Of a stretch of DNA of 64,000 nucleotides, positions 11,535 through 20,515 are shown one piece after another; positions within the stretch are counted from its first letter, which is position 1; each line of letters opens with the position of its first letter. The stretch is taken from assembly GCF_001029105.3 (NCBI RefSeq), contig NZ_CP011807.3, positions 1,922,001 to 1,986,000 of the forward strand, written 5' to 3'. This DNA comes from Pandoraea faecigallinarum (lineage in GTDB: Bacteria; Pseudomonadota; Gammaproteobacteria; Burkholderiales; Burkholderiaceae). A program made the translations under genes and the position numbers. The notes below the pieces were generated by a model. It was not told where the DNA came from. It ran no database searches and saw nothing but the letters and a program-made list of their open reading frames with translations.

Positions 11535-12674
11535 ATGGTGACTCGTAAATCCGTAGCCGCGAAGGTTGCGACCAAGACCCCGGCAGGCACGCGTGCCGCG
11601 AAAGGCGTGACGCGGGCGGCCAGGTCGGTGTCGACGTCCGATGACGCCGTACGCCGCACGCCTGCGCGCAAGTCGATTGCGCCGGACACGGCGGCAACCC
11701 GGACGGCCGGCAAGGCTGCGGCGGCCAAAGCGCCTGCGAAGGCGCCGGCGGCATCTGCGGGATCGGCCGCACCGGTGGGCACCGCCCGCAAGGCGGCCGC
11801 TCAGAAGACGGACAGGGCGGCAAAGACGGAAAGGACAGCAACGAAATCCGTAAAGAAGACAGCGCCGAAGGCCGGAGGGAAAGCGCCGCGCAAGACGGCG
11901 TCGAAGCCGGAGACATCTGCGGCAACGACACGCCGCGTCATTGCCAAGCGAGACGGCGAGACCCGTGTCGTCACGCCCGAAATCGAGTCTATCGAGCACG
12001 AGGCGGTCGAGCAGGCGGTGACGGGCGTCGTGCCATTGCCCGTCGCGCCGGGCGCATCGCGTCCCGGCTTCTGGGATCAGGCATGCGCCGATCTGATGAA
12101 GCGCGACCGCATTCTCAAGAAACTGATTCCCCAGTTCGGCCCGGCGCATCTCACCGGGCGCGGCGAGCCGTTCGTCACGCTCGCGCGTTCGATCGTCGGC
12201 CAGCAGATTTCCGTGAAAGCGGCGCAGGCGGTGTGGGATCGCGTGGTCGCGATCTGCCCCAGGCTTTCGCCGTCGCAGTTCATCAAGGCGGGGCACGATG
12301 CGCTGGCCGGATGCGGACTGTCGCGTCGCAAGGCCGAGTACATCCTCGATCTGGCCACCCATTTCAAATCCGGTGCGCTGCATGTGGACGCCTGGGCGAG
12401 CATGGACGACGAAGCTGTCATTGCCGAGCTGACCGGCATTCGCGGCATTGGGCGCTGGACGGCCGAGATGTTCCTGATGTTCAACCTGTTGCGCCCGGAC
12501 GTCCTGCCGCTCGATGACGTCGGGCTCATCAATGCCATTAGCGTCAACTATTTCAGCGGCGAGCCCGTCACGCGCAGCGAAGCGCGGGAAGTGGCGGCCA
12601 ACTGGGAGCCCTGGCGCTCCGTGGCCACGTGGTACATGTGGCGCAGCCTCGAACCTGTGCCGGTCGAGTACTGA
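11535..12674 (+). CDS. DNA-3-methyladenine glycosylase II (AlkA family) with histone-H1-like N-terminal tail
   Basis: 379 residues. The C-terminal ~210 residues form the HhH-GPD glycosylase that removes alkylated bases: TLARSIVGQQISVKAAQAVW, then the hairpin LTGIRGIGRWTAEMFL and the catalytic aspartate region LPLDDVGL. The first ~165 residues are low complexity, rich in Lys, Ala, Thr and Arg with motifs such as AAKA, PAKAPA and KKTAPKA, like histone H1 or bacterial H1-like proteins. The tail is strongly basic, with only a few acidic residues, and probably binds DNA non-specifically, keeping the enzyme on the chromosome. Frame and base composition run through without a break. Confidence 0.9.
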   Translation: MVTRKSVAAKVATKTPAGTRAAKGVTRAARSVSTSDDAVRRTPARKSIAPDTAATRTAGKAAAAKAPAKAPAASAGSAAPVGTARKAAAQKTDRAAKTERTATKSVKKTAPKAGGKAPRKTASKPETSAATTRRVIAKRDGETRVVTPEIESIEHEAVEQAVTGVVPLPVAPGASRPGFWDQACADLMKRDRILKKLIPQFGPAHLTGRGEPFVTLARSIVGQQISVKAAQAVWDRVVAICPRLSPSQFIKAGHDALAGCGLSRRKAEYILDLATHFKSGALHVDAWASMDDEAVIAELTGIRGIGRWTAEMFLMFNLLRPDVLPLDDVGLINAISVNYFSGEPVTRSEAREVAANWEPWRSVATWYMWRSLEPVPVEY

Positions 12675-12759
12675 CCGAATTGCCGTCGCGGAGGGCCGTG
12701 CTTGGGATCGGGCCCGGCGATCCATTGAAGCATTTACGGTTTCTGTCGACCTGAGGACG

Positions 12760-12765
12760 TATAAT
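12760..12765 (+). promoter_or_regulatory. Candidate -10 element upstream of accA
   Basis: Perfect TATAAT about 130 bases before accA; no convincing -35 at 16-18 bases. A second hexamer, TACAAT at 12864-12869, lies closer to the gene. Either may be used. Confidence 0.35.
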
Positions 12766-12896
12766 CCGCGTCCATTCCGTCTCAACCAGTCATTTTTAAC
12801 GGCTATCGTTGAAAGAGAGGCGATGAAAGTTGCCTATCTTGTCCGGGTAGCTGTGACCGGCGGTACAATACGCTGCCGCATTTCCGGGGAAACCTG

Positions 12897-13865
12897 ATGA
12901 AGAACACCTTTTTGGATTTTGAACAGCCGATCGCCGAACTCGAAGCGAAGATCGAAGAGTTGCGCTTCGTGCAGGACGATTCCGCCGTCGACATTTCCGA
13001 AGAGATCGAGCGCCTCTCCAAGAAGAGCCAGCAGCTCACCAAGGATATCTACACGAACCTGTCGCCCTGGCAGGTATCGCAAATCTCGCGTCATCCGCAG
13101 CGTCCTTACACGCTCGACTATGTGCGCGACATCTTCACCGACTTCCACGAGCTTCATGGCGATCGCGCCTTCGCGGACGATCACGCCATCGTGGGGGGCA
13201 TGGCGCGCTTCAACGGCCAGGCGTGCATGGTCATCGGTCACCAGAAGGGCCGTGACACCAAGGAGCGTGCGCTGCGCAACTTCGGCATGCCGCGTCCCGA
13301 GGGCTATCGCAAGGCCATGCGTCTGATGAAGATGGCCGAGAAGTTCGGTCTGCCGATTTTCACGTTTGTCGACACGCCGGGCGCCTATCCGGGCATCGAC
13401 GCCGAGGAGCGCGGTCAGTCGGAGGCCATCGGTCACAACCTGTACGTAATGGCCGAGCTCAAGACGCCGATCATTACCACCATCATCGGCGAGGGCGGTT
13501 CGGGCGGCGCACTGGCCGTGGCGGTTGCCGACACGGTCATGATGTTGCAGTTCGCGACGTATTCGGTGATTTCGCCGGAAGGTTGCGCGTCGATTCTGTG
13601 GAAGAGCGCGGCCAAGGCGCCCGAGGCTGCCGAAGCGCTGGGTCTGACGGCGCACCGTCTCAAGGCGCTCGGCCTGATCGACAAGATCGTCAACGAACCG
13701 CTGGGCGGGGCGCAACGCGATCCGCTCGGCATGGCCGGCATGCTCAAGCGTGCGCTGGCCGACTCGCTGCGTCAGTTCCAGGGCATCAGCCACAAGGAAT
13801 TGCTGGAGCGTCGTTTCGAGCGCCTGATGAGCTATGGCAAATTCAAGGAAGCCGGCGCGAAGTAA
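12897..13865 (+). CDS. accA: Acetyl-CoA carboxylase carboxyltransferase subunit alpha
   Basis: Half of the carboxyltransferase that moves the carboxyl group from biotin to acetyl-CoA in fatty acid synthesis. 322 residues. Conserved blocks: [17 protein letters not shown] at the N-terminus, [14 protein letters not shown], the oxyanion-hole region [20 protein letters not shown], and [21 protein letters not shown] full-length, ordinary AccA. The tilS reading frame starts inside or just after its end. Confidence 0.97.
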   Translation: MKNTFLDFEQPIAELEAKIEELRFVQDDSAVDISEEIERLSKKSQQLTKDIYTNLSPWQVSQISRHPQRPYTLDYVRDIFTDFHELHGDRAFADDHAIVGGMARFNGQACMVIGHQKGRDTKERALRNFGMPRPEGYRKAMRLMKMAEKFGLPIFTFVDTPGAYPGIDAEERGQSEAIGHNLYVMAELKTPIITTIIGEGGSGGALAVAVADTVMMLQFATYSVISPEGCASILWKSAAKAPEAAEALGLTAHRLKALGLIDKIVNEPLGGAQRDPLGMAGMLKRALADSLRQFQGISHKELLERRFERLMSYGKFKEAGAK

Positions 13866-15543
13866 GGCGTCTGCCAATGCGTCGTCGCCCGTGGTGGCGA
13901 CGACGCCGAATCCGATGCCTCGTCACGATTCTTCCGCTGCCGCGTTCGCATCTGCCCGATGCGACGCGGCAGTGGCACATGTGGACATCGCTTTGCGTCT
14001 CGCGTTGACGACGCATGTGCTGTCTGGCGACGCTTCTCATTCGCCGTCTGCCTCGCGTCGCCCGGCTGCCCCGTCGGGCGCATTGGGCGCATTGGCCCCA
14101 TTGACCACATTCGCCGCCTCTGTCCCGTCTGCCACGTCTTCTTCGACGTCCCCAGCGTCCTCGTCCGGCTGTGCGGCTCCCCGTCTTGCACTTGCCCTGA
14201 GCGGCGGCCTCGATTCGATGGTGCTGCTCGATGCGCTGTCGCGCTGGGTGCAAAAGCGGCGCGAAGCGGGCGATGCCGTTACGCAGCCGCTGGCCATCCA
14301 TATTCACCACGGACTCTCCGGGCATGCGGACGAGTGGCTTGACGTGTGCGAGCGGGAGGCGCGTTTGCGCGGATTTGCGTTCGAAGCCCGGCGTGTGGCG
14401 GTGCCGCGCAATGCACGTGAGGGGACCGAAGGGGCGGCGCGTGCGGTGCGCTATGCGGCGCTTGCGTCGACTTGCCGCGAGCACGGCGTCGACTGGTTGC
14501 TCACGGCGCACCACGCCAACGACCAGGCGGAGACTGTGCTGTTGCAGATGTTGCGCGGCGCGGGATTGCCCGGTGTGGCGGCAATGGCAATCGAAGGCGC
14601 GTTACCCACGGCGGCGCACGAGGGGGGCGGTGTGTCCTCGCTGCACCTGCTGCGCCCGCTGCTCGATGTTTCGCGCGACACGATGCGGGCGTACGCCGAG
14701 GCGCGTTCGCTCACGTGGGTGGAAGATCCGTCGAACGAAGACCGGCATTACTTGCGCAACGCGTTGCGTCACGACGTGATGCCTGCGATTGCGTCGCATG
14801 TGCCGGCGTATCGCGAGACGTTGGCGAGATTTGCGCGGCATGCGGCGCAGGCGCAGACGTTGCTCGATCAGTTGGGGCAGCTCGACTTCGAGATGGCGCA
14901 TGTCGAGAGCGCGCACAGCGACGAGCGTCTGTATCGAAGTCGTTTGCAGGGCTTGGACGCGTCTCGTCTTGCGAACCTCTTGCGTTACTGGACGGCGCGT
15001 CGCGGGCTGCCGATGCCGCCGGAGGCACGGCTCGACGAATGGGTGCGGCAGATTCGCGATGCACAGGCGCACGCGTCGTTGGCGTTGCCGCATGGCGACG
15101 CCGTCTTGCGTCTGTACCGTGATGAATTGCAGTGGACGGCGAGGTACGCCGCCGATCCGGAGGAGATCGTTCCGGACGCGGTGCTACGGTGGTCGGGACA
15201 GCGGGAGTGGCACTTGCCGCAGTGGAAGGGCCGTGTCGTGTTCACGCCGCTCTCCGAGGGCGAGTCGCATGAGGGAAGCATCGGCGAATGGGTCTTGCGC
15301 GCTGCTCCCTTGGTGGCGAAGGCGAGGGGGGGAGGAGAGCGATGGCGGGCGCGGGCACAGGGGCATTCGCGATCGCTGAAGCATTGGTATCAGAGTCGCG
15401 GGGTGGGGGCGTGGTTGCGGAACGTTCCAGTCGTGTGGCAGGAAGACGCAATCGTCTTCGTTCCGAGATTGGGCATCGATGGTAGCGCGCAGGGCGAAGG
15501 TGACGGTGGGCGGTGGCGTGTGGAATGGCGCGACGAGATGTGA
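13834..15543 (+). CDS. tilS: tRNA(Ile)-lysidine synthase TilS
   Basis: Converts the wobble cytidine of the AUA-reading tRNA-Ile to lysidine, using ATP. The PP-loop motif SGGLDS appears at ~123-128 counted from the first ATG, which overlaps accA by 32 bases; the ATG at 13915 is an equally possible start, neither having a good ribosome binding site. The first ~115 residues are Ala/Ser-rich with no domain and are longer than in E. coli. [19 protein letters not shown] and the C-terminal lysidine-tRNA-binding region are present. 569 residues, against ~430 in E. coli. Confidence 0.92.
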   Translation: MANSRKPARSKASANASSPVVATTPNPMPRHDSSAAAFASARCDAAVAHVDIALRLALTTHVLSGDASHSPSASRRPAAPSGALGALAPLTTFAASVPSATSSSTSPASSSGCAAPRLALALSGGLDSMVLLDALSRWVQKRREAGDAVTQPLAIHIHHGLSGHADEWLDVCEREARLRGFAFEARRVAVPRNAREGTEGAARAVRYAALASTCREHGVDWLLTAHHANDQAETVLLQMLRGAGLPGVAAMAIEGALPTAAHEGGGVSSLHLLRPLLDVSRDTMRAYAEARSLTWVEDPSNEDRHYLRNALRHDVMPAIASHVPAYRETLARFARHAAQAQTLLDQLGQLDFEMAHVESAHSDERLYRSRLQGLDASRLANLLRYWTARRGLPMPPEARLDEWVRQIRDAQAHASLALPHGDAVLRLYRDELQWTARYAADPEEIVPDAVLRWSGQREWHLPQWKGRVVFTPLSEGESHEGSIGEWVLRAAPLVAKARGGGERWRARAQGHSRSLKHWYQSRGVGAWLRNVPVVWQEDAIVFVPRLGIDGSAQGEGDGGRWRVEWRDEM

Positions 15544-15647
15544 GTGAGGATCGTCTGCAAAACGCAGCACAATCTGCCGCCAGATGCGGTGTACGTAAGC
15601 CAAGACAGTGCAATCTGCGCCAAACCGGCGCCAACGCGAAACATTCG

Positions 15648-15656
15648 TGCGATAAT
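15648..15656 (+). promoter_or_regulatory. Candidate extended -10 promoter for lysC
   Basis: TGCGATAAT matches TGn-TATAAT with one mismatch, ~95 bases before lysC, in a short AT-richer gap after tilS. Confidence 0.35.
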
Positions 15657-15750
15657 CGAAAATTCCGCGAATCGAAACGTCTCTGATGCTCAATGAAGGG
15701 CATCTGCGCAGGATTCATAAACGGTTTTAAATCAATGTGTTAGCAATGTT

Positions 15751-17001
15751 ATGGCTCTGATCGTACACAAATACGGCGGCACGTCGATGGGCTCGGTGGA
15801 GCGCATCAAGAATGTCGCCAAGCGCGTGGCCAAGTGGCACAAGGCCGGTCACAAGATGGTGGTGGTGCCGTCGGCGATGTCCGGCGAGACCAATCGTCTG
15901 CTGGGTCTGGCGAAAGAGATTTCGGCCAACCCGGATCCGCGCGAACTCGACGCCATTGCCGCCACCGGTGAGCAAGTGAGCGTTGGCCTGCTGGCGATGG
16001 CGCTCAAGGAAGCGGGCGTCGATGCCGTGAGCTATGCGGGCTGGCAAGTACCGATCAAGACCGACAGTGCTTTCACCAAGGCGCGTATTTCGGAAATCGA
16101 CGACAAGCGTGTCATGGCCGATCTCGATGCCGGCCGCGTGGTCGTCATCACGGGTTTCCAGGGGATTGATCCGAACGGCAACGTGACGACGCTCGGCCGC
16201 GGCGGCTCGGACACGTCGGCCGTGGCGGTCGCTGCCGCATTGAAGGCCGACGAGTGTCTGATCTACACCGATGTCGACGGTGTGTACACGACCGATCCGC
16301 GTGTGGTTGACGAAGCGCGCCGCCTCGACAAGGTCACCTTCGAAGAAATGCTGGAAATGGCCAGCCTCGGCTCCAAGGTGTTGCAGATCCGTTCGGTGGA
16401 ATTCGCCGGCAAGTACCAGGTCAAGACTCGCGTGCTGTCGAGCCTGACCGACCCGATGATCGCGCTCGACGAAGAAGCGCGCTCGGGCACGCTGATTACT
16501 TTTGAGGAAGACGAACAAATGGAAAAGGCCATCATCTCGGGTATCGCGTTCCAGCGTGACGAGGCCAAGATCACCGTGCGCGGCGTGCCGGATCGTCCGG
16601 GCATCGCTTACCAGATCCTCGGCCCGATCGCCGACGCGAACATCGATGTCGACATGATCATCCAGAACCTGAGCGTCGATGGGAAGACCGACTTCACGTT
16701 CACGGTGCCGCGTGGCGACTATCAGCGCGCCATGGCGCTGCTGCAAAACGACGTGCAGGGTCATATCGGCGCGGCCGAAGTGCTGGGCGACCCGAAGGTC
16801 TCGAAAGTATCGATCGTCGGCGTGGGCATGCGCTCGCACGTCGGTATCGCCAGCAAGGCGTTCCGCACACTGTCGGAAGAGGGCATCAACATTCAGTTGA
16901 TCTCCACGTCCGAAATCAAGATCTCGGTGCTGATCGACGAGAAGTACATGGAACTCGCCGTGCGCGCGCTGCACAAGGCGTTCGAACTCGATCAGGCGTA
17001 A
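15751..17001 (+). CDS. lysC: Aspartate kinase
   Basis: Phosphorylates aspartate, first step toward lysine, threonine and methionine. 416 residues. Kinase motifs: VHKYGGTSMGSVERI at the start, then TLGRGGSDTSAVAVAAAL and IYTDVDGVYTTDPR. The C-terminal part holds two ACT regulatory domains (from ~270 and ~345), so feedback control by end-product amino acids is expected. It is the short, stand-alone class with no homoserine dehydrogenase fusion. Monocistronic between tilS and tRNA-Ser. Confidence 0.96.
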   Translation: MALIVHKYGGTSMGSVERIKNVAKRVAKWHKAGHKMVVVPSAMSGETNRLLGLAKEISANPDPRELDAIAATGEQVSVGLLAMALKEAGVDAVSYAGWQVPIKTDSAFTKARISEIDDKRVMADLDAGRVVVITGFQGIDPNGNVTTLGRGGSDTSAVAVAAALKADECLIYTDVDGVYTTDPRVVDEARRLDKVTFEEMLEMASLGSKVLQIRSVEFAGKYQVKTRVLSSLTDPMIALDEEARSGTLITFEEDEQMEKAIISGIAFQRDEAKITVRGVPDRPGIAYQILGPIADANIDVDMIIQNLSVDGKTDFTFTVPRGDYQRAMALLQNDVQGHIGAAEVLGDPKVSKVSIVGVGMRSHVGIASKAFRTLSEEGINIQLISTSEIKISVLIDEKYMELAVRALHKAFELDQA

Positions 17002-17176
17002 GCCGCCGGAAGTGATCGAACGTCGTTGATCGTGTTGTAGAAGGGCGAGCCGCATGTGATCGCGATGCATGCGGCGCGCAGCGGAAAAATCGTGCAGCGA
17101 TGCGGGAAATGTCCTCCGAACGTGTCGAAGGCATGACAGGTACGCAAAAAAAGTTGGGTTTCGGTGCGGATAATAT

Positions 17177-17205
17177 TTGACGGCATCGCGAACACTAGGT
17201 AGTAT
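17177..17205 (+). promoter_or_regulatory. Sigma-70 promoter of tRNA-Ser
   Basis: TTGACG, a 17-base spacer and TAGTAT. The predicted start is ~37 bases before the tRNA. Confidence 0.65.
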
Positions 17206-17248
17206 CACGGCTTCGTTGCATCACCTCCCTGGTGCGACGACAAGTTTG

Positions 17249-17342
17249 GGAGACGTGGCCGAGAGGTCGAAGGCACTCCCCTGCTAAGGGAGCATCTGGG
17301 CCAAAACCTGGATCGAGGGTTCGAATCCCTCCGTCTCCGCCA
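17249..17342 (+). tRNA. tRNA-Ser (anticodon GCU)
   Basis: 94 bases with encoded CCA. The acceptor stem GGAGACG pairs with CGTCTCC, and the discriminator is G. The anticodon stem CTCCC/GGGAG encloses the loop CTGCTAA, with anticodon GCT at 17283-17285 reading AGC/AGU. A long variable arm and the T-loop GGTTCGAATCC mark a class II serine tRNA. Confidence 0.97.
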
Positions 17343-17353
17343 AAAGCGGTGAC

Positions 17354-17390
17354 AAAGCCCCGCGAGTTCGAGGACTCGCGGGGCTTTTCT
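17354..17390 (+). terminator. Terminator after tRNA-Ser
   Basis: A 14-bp stem starting AAAGCCCCGCGAGT, with a 6-base loop, followed by a T-rich run. Confidence 0.9.
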
Positions 17391-17498
17391 TTTTGTCCTC
17401 CCCCCGCCTTCTTTTGCCGCATTCGTTTCCAGCCGTCGCCGGATGAGGTAAAGTAGCACCCCCGTCATCTTTCCGTCGAACTTCGAGCGAGGACAACC

Positions 17499-17840
17499 AT
17501 GTCGACCATCACTACCGATTCCGGCCTGCAATACGACGACCTGCAAGTGGGCGATGGCGCCGAAGCCAAGGCGGGCCAGACCGTCACCGTGCACTACACC
17601 GGTTGGCTCACCGACGGCACGAAGTTCGATTCCAGCAAGGACCGCAACGACCCGTTTGCCTTTGTGCTCGGTGGCGGCATGGTCATTCGCGGCTGGGACG
17701 AAGGCGTGCAGGGCATGAAGGTCGGCGGCAAGCGCAAACTCATCATTCCGGCCGAACTGGGCTACGGTGCACGCGGTGCAGGCGGCGTGATTCCACCGAA
17801 CGCCACCCTGGTCTTCGAGGTCGATCTGTTGGAAGTCTGA
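17499..17840 (+). CDS. FKBP-type peptidyl-prolyl cis-trans isomerase
   Basis: 113-residue single FKBP domain with no signal peptide, so cytoplasmic. Family residues are visible in order: [50 protein letters not shown] and [22 protein letters not shown]. It accelerates proline isomerisation and may serve as a chaperone. It has its own RBS (GAGCGAGGAC) and a strong terminator. Confidence 0.94.
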   Translation: MSTITTDSGLQYDDLQVGDGAEAKAGQTVTVHYTGWLTDGTKFDSSKDRNDPFAFVLGGGMVIRGWDEGVQGMKVGGKRKLIIPAELGYGARGAGGVIPPNATLVFEVDLLEV

Positions 17841-17877
17841 AGCATCGAACGCCGCATCCGGCGGCACGACGCGACAG

Positions 17878-17918
17878 ACACCCCCGGTGCCTCACAGGCA
17901 CCGGGGGTGTTGTTTTTT
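17878..17918 (+). terminator. Terminator after the FKBP gene
   Basis: A 15-bp stem, ACACCCCCGGTGCCT, around a CAC loop, followed by TTGTTTTTTT. Confidence 0.92.
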
Positions 17919-17969
17919 TCATGTGTGCCGACGTCACGAGCGTCGGCGGCACAAAGGAGTTCTTACGAG

Positions 17970-19211
17970 GTGTCTCACTCAGTTACGTCCGTATCGCCTG
18001 TTTCACGATTCTGGTTTCCCTTGTCGCTCGTGCTGTTCGAATTCGCGGTCTACATCTCGAACGACATGATCATGCCCGGCATGCCGCTCGTGACGCGCGA
18101 ATTCGGCGCGTCCGCCGAAGCGACCACGCTCGCGCTCACCGCGGCCATGCTCGGCAACGCGAGTCTGCAATGGTTGCTCGGTCCACTCGCCGAGCGCTAC
18201 GGTCGTCGTCGTGTATTGCTCTCGGGACTCGCGATGTTCATCGCCGCCTGTCTGGCCGTGCACTACGTGCAGACCATGCCGCAGTTCATCCTCCTACGTT
18301 TTCTGCAAGGCATGGGCTGCTGTTTCGTGCTGACGGTCGGCTACCCGACGGTGCATGAAGCGTTCGAGGAGAAGACCGCGGTGCGAGTGATGGCGCTCAT
18401 GGCGAACGTCTCGCTGCTCTCGCCGCTGTTCGGGCCGCTAGCGGGGGCGGCCGTCGTGTCGTTCTGGCCCTGGCGCAGCATATTCTGGCTTATCGCCATT
18501 GTCGCCGTGCTCTCGTTCGTCGGTCTGTATCGCACGATGCCCGAACTCTCGCGTCGCGATCGCAATGCGCTGAATGCGGCGCAGTTGTGGCAGGGCTACA
18601 AGCTGCCGCTCGCCAGTGCCCGTTTCTGGCGCGGTGCGCTCCTCACGGGCCTGGCGATTACGCCGCTGCTCTCGTGGATCGCGCTCGGTCCGGTGTTTCT
18701 GATCGAGCGCGCCGGCCTGGCGCAGATGCAGTACGCCATGCTGCAAGTGCCGGTGTTCGCCGCGCTGATTCTCGGCAACGTGCTGCTCGCACGTCAGGTC
18801 GGGCGCTGGTCCAATGGCCGGCTGCTGGCCACCGGCGTGGCCGCCATGTTGATCGGCGCCGCGGTGTCGCTGGTCGGCACAGCCATTCTCGCGCCCGGCT
18901 ATCCGGCGCTGCTCATCGGTACCACCTTGCACGCCTTTGGCATGGGCATGAGCTATGGCGTGGTGTACCGCCAGTCGCTGTTCGCCGTCGACAGTCCTAA
19001 CCGGGCGACGGTGGCGGGCATGCTCAGCATGATTACCATCGTGGTGGCTGTCGTGGTGATCGAGGCGGTGAAGTTCGCATATCTGCACTTCGGCGACGCC
19101 GCGCTCGGCATCGGCGCGATGCTGGCGGCAGCGCTCGTCGCGGTACTCGCGGCGAACTTCGTGCCTCCGCCGGCGCAGGACCCCCTCGCGCAACCCGGAC
19201 GACGCTCGTGA
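17970..19211 (+). CDS. MFS multidrug efflux transporter (MdfA/Bcr type)
   Basis: 413 residues from a GTG start, chosen because AAGGAG lies ten bases ahead; the frame is open further upstream but into the FKBP terminator. Twelve hydrophobic segments. The MFS signature between TM2 and TM3 reads GPLAERYGRRRVLLSG, and an acidic residue pair sits in TM1 (FEFAVYISNDMIMPGMP), as in MdfA, where a TM1 acidic residue is important for drug/proton exchange. Likely a proton-driven drug exporter; the substrate cannot be told. A terminator follows, shared with the convergent gene. Confidence 0.85.
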   Translation: MSHSVTSVSPVSRFWFPLSLVLFEFAVYISNDMIMPGMPLVTREFGASAEATTLALTAAMLGNASLQWLLGPLAERYGRRRVLLSGLAMFIAACLAVHYVQTMPQFILLRFLQGMGCCFVLTVGYPTVHEAFEEKTAVRVMALMANVSLLSPLFGPLAGAAVVSFWPWRSIFWLIAIVAVLSFVGLYRTMPELSRRDRNALNAAQLWQGYKLPLASARFWRGALLTGLAITPLLSWIALGPVFLIERAGLAQMQYAMLQVPVFAALILGNVLLARQVGRWSNGRLLATGVAAMLIGAAVSLVGTAILAPGYPALLIGTTLHAFGMGMSYGVVYRQSLFAVDSPNRATVAGMLSMITIVVAVVVIEAVKFAYLHFGDAALGIGAMLAAALVAVLAANFVPPPAQDPLAQPGRRS

Positions 19212-19227
19212 GTCGGTGGCAAGGCTG

Positions 19228-19292
19228 ACGACGGGTGCGACGGCGGCAACAGTCACGACAGTAACGACAGCCACGACGGCCACGGCAGTCGA
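19228..19292 (+). repeat. Simple-sequence tract (ACGACRG-type)
   Basis: Short degenerate direct repeats of ACGACGGC / ACGACAGY / CACGACGG between the MFS stop codon and its terminator. Non-coding in context, probably replication slippage. Confidence 0.5.
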
Positions 19293-19315
19293 TGCCGTCT
19301 CGGCCGGTGCAAAGC

Positions 19316-19352
19316 GAAAAACGCCAGCGAACACGATTCGCTGGCGTTTTTT
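19316..19352. terminator. Bidirectional terminator, MFS gene / hydroxylase gene
   Basis: AAAAACGCCAGCGAA and its complement around a 5-base loop, with A5 and T6 ends. Confidence 0.9.
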
Positions 19353-19365
19353 CATGAGCGATGCC

Positions 19366-20268
19366 TCAACTGTGGGCGCGCTCGCCGGACACTGTTTCGG
19401 CGTGCCTGGCCGAGGTCGTGGCTGCGGCGGCGGTGGTGTCGCCCGGCGTCTCTTCCGGCCCCTCGCGCGCGCCCGGGTGGCTTGACGCCGGCACAGTGGG
19501 TGCCGCCGGCGTCGCGTAGTAGTCCCGCTCCCACTTCTCGTGATTTGCCTTGGCCTGCTGCAACTCGGGCGTTAGCGGCGCGAACGAGAGCAGCAATTTG
19601 TTGAGCCACGATATTGGCGCCTTGCACGGGCGTTCGAAATCGACGAACAGCACTACGCGCGTCTCGTCCGTATCGTTATGCACCTGATGCTCGTAGGCGT
19701 CGTCGAAAATCACGGCCCGGTTGGCTTGCCAGACGTAACGTTGACCGTCGACCTCGATCCAGCACTTCTCACGCTCGCGCGGCACCTTCAGTGCGAGATG
19801 CAGGCGCAGCACGCCGTTGTACGGTCCGCGATGCGGCGGGATTTTCTTGCCTGGCGACAGGATCGAGAAGAACGCCGTGCGCAGACCGGGAATGTCTTCG
19901 AGCGCCTTGGCCGTCGCGGGGCAGCGCGCCAGATTGCGTTCCGCGCGCATGCCATACCCGAGAAAGACAAACGTCTGCCACTGATGGTCCTGCGTGATGG
20001 TGGCGACATCGGGGGAAATTTCGTGGAAGGCGGGCAGACGCCCCGGGTTGGCGAGGACCGCTTCGAGCTCGCGCGCGATGGCCGGCCCCTGTGCCTCGAT
20101 GGCGTCGACCCACGGAAACTGAGCGTTATCGAAGATCGGTTTGTCGCCTACCAGTGAATGGCGGGCAATGCTGCGTTGCGCCGCTTCCACACACCGAAAG
20201 AAAAATCTGGCGAGCCAGCGGGGCAGGGTACGGTTAGGGTTCTGCGCAGGCGATCGTGTAGCACTCAA
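19366..20268 (-). CDS. Aspartyl/asparaginyl beta-hydroxylase family protein (LpxO-like)
   Basis: Predicted Fe(II)/2-oxoglutarate-dependent hydroxylase. Start set at a TTG with GGAGG six bases upstream, giving 300 residues; the frame stays open to 20382. The core carries family motifs: SPGKKIPPHRGPYNGVLRLH, CWIEVDGQ, then FDDAYEHQVHNDTDETRVVLF with iron-ligand histidines in PPHRG and YEHQV and an arginine for 2-oxoglutarate. LpxO enzymes hydroxylate a lipid A acyl chain; that substrate is inferred from the family, not proven. The last ~40 residues are low complexity, Ala/Thr-rich. Confidence 0.8.
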   Translation of the reverse strand: MSATRSPAQNPNRTLPRWLARFFFRCVEAAQRSIARHSLVGDKPIFDNAQFPWVDAIEAQGPAIARELEAVLANPGRLPAFHEISPDVATITQDHQWQTFVFLGYGMRAERNLARCPATAKALEDIPGLRTAFFSILSPGKKIPPHRGPYNGVLRLHLALKVPREREKCWIEVDGQRYVWQANRAVIFDDAYEHQVHNDTDETRVVLFVDFERPCKAPISWLNKLLLSFAPLTPELQQAKANHEKWERDYYATPAAPTVPASSHPGAREGPEETPGDTTAAAATTSARHAETVSGERAHS

Positions 20269-20515
20269 CGTCGGCCTCCAGGGCTGAAATGGGGGAACCG
20301 GGCCGGCGGGAGACGTGTCTTTAAGTGCGGTGAACGCCGGGCTTTTGGGTACAATTGTCGCGCGGTCCGGCCGCGCCGCCAAGTCTCGTGCGGGAAATGT
20401 GCGTGAGACGCTGGTTACGAGATGTTTCGCACGGGCGTCTCACAGACCGAAGGGGTGGGGCGGGATGCGTCCGGATCCTCTCAGGCTGGCACTCGCGGTC
20501 CAATACAGGAGACGC

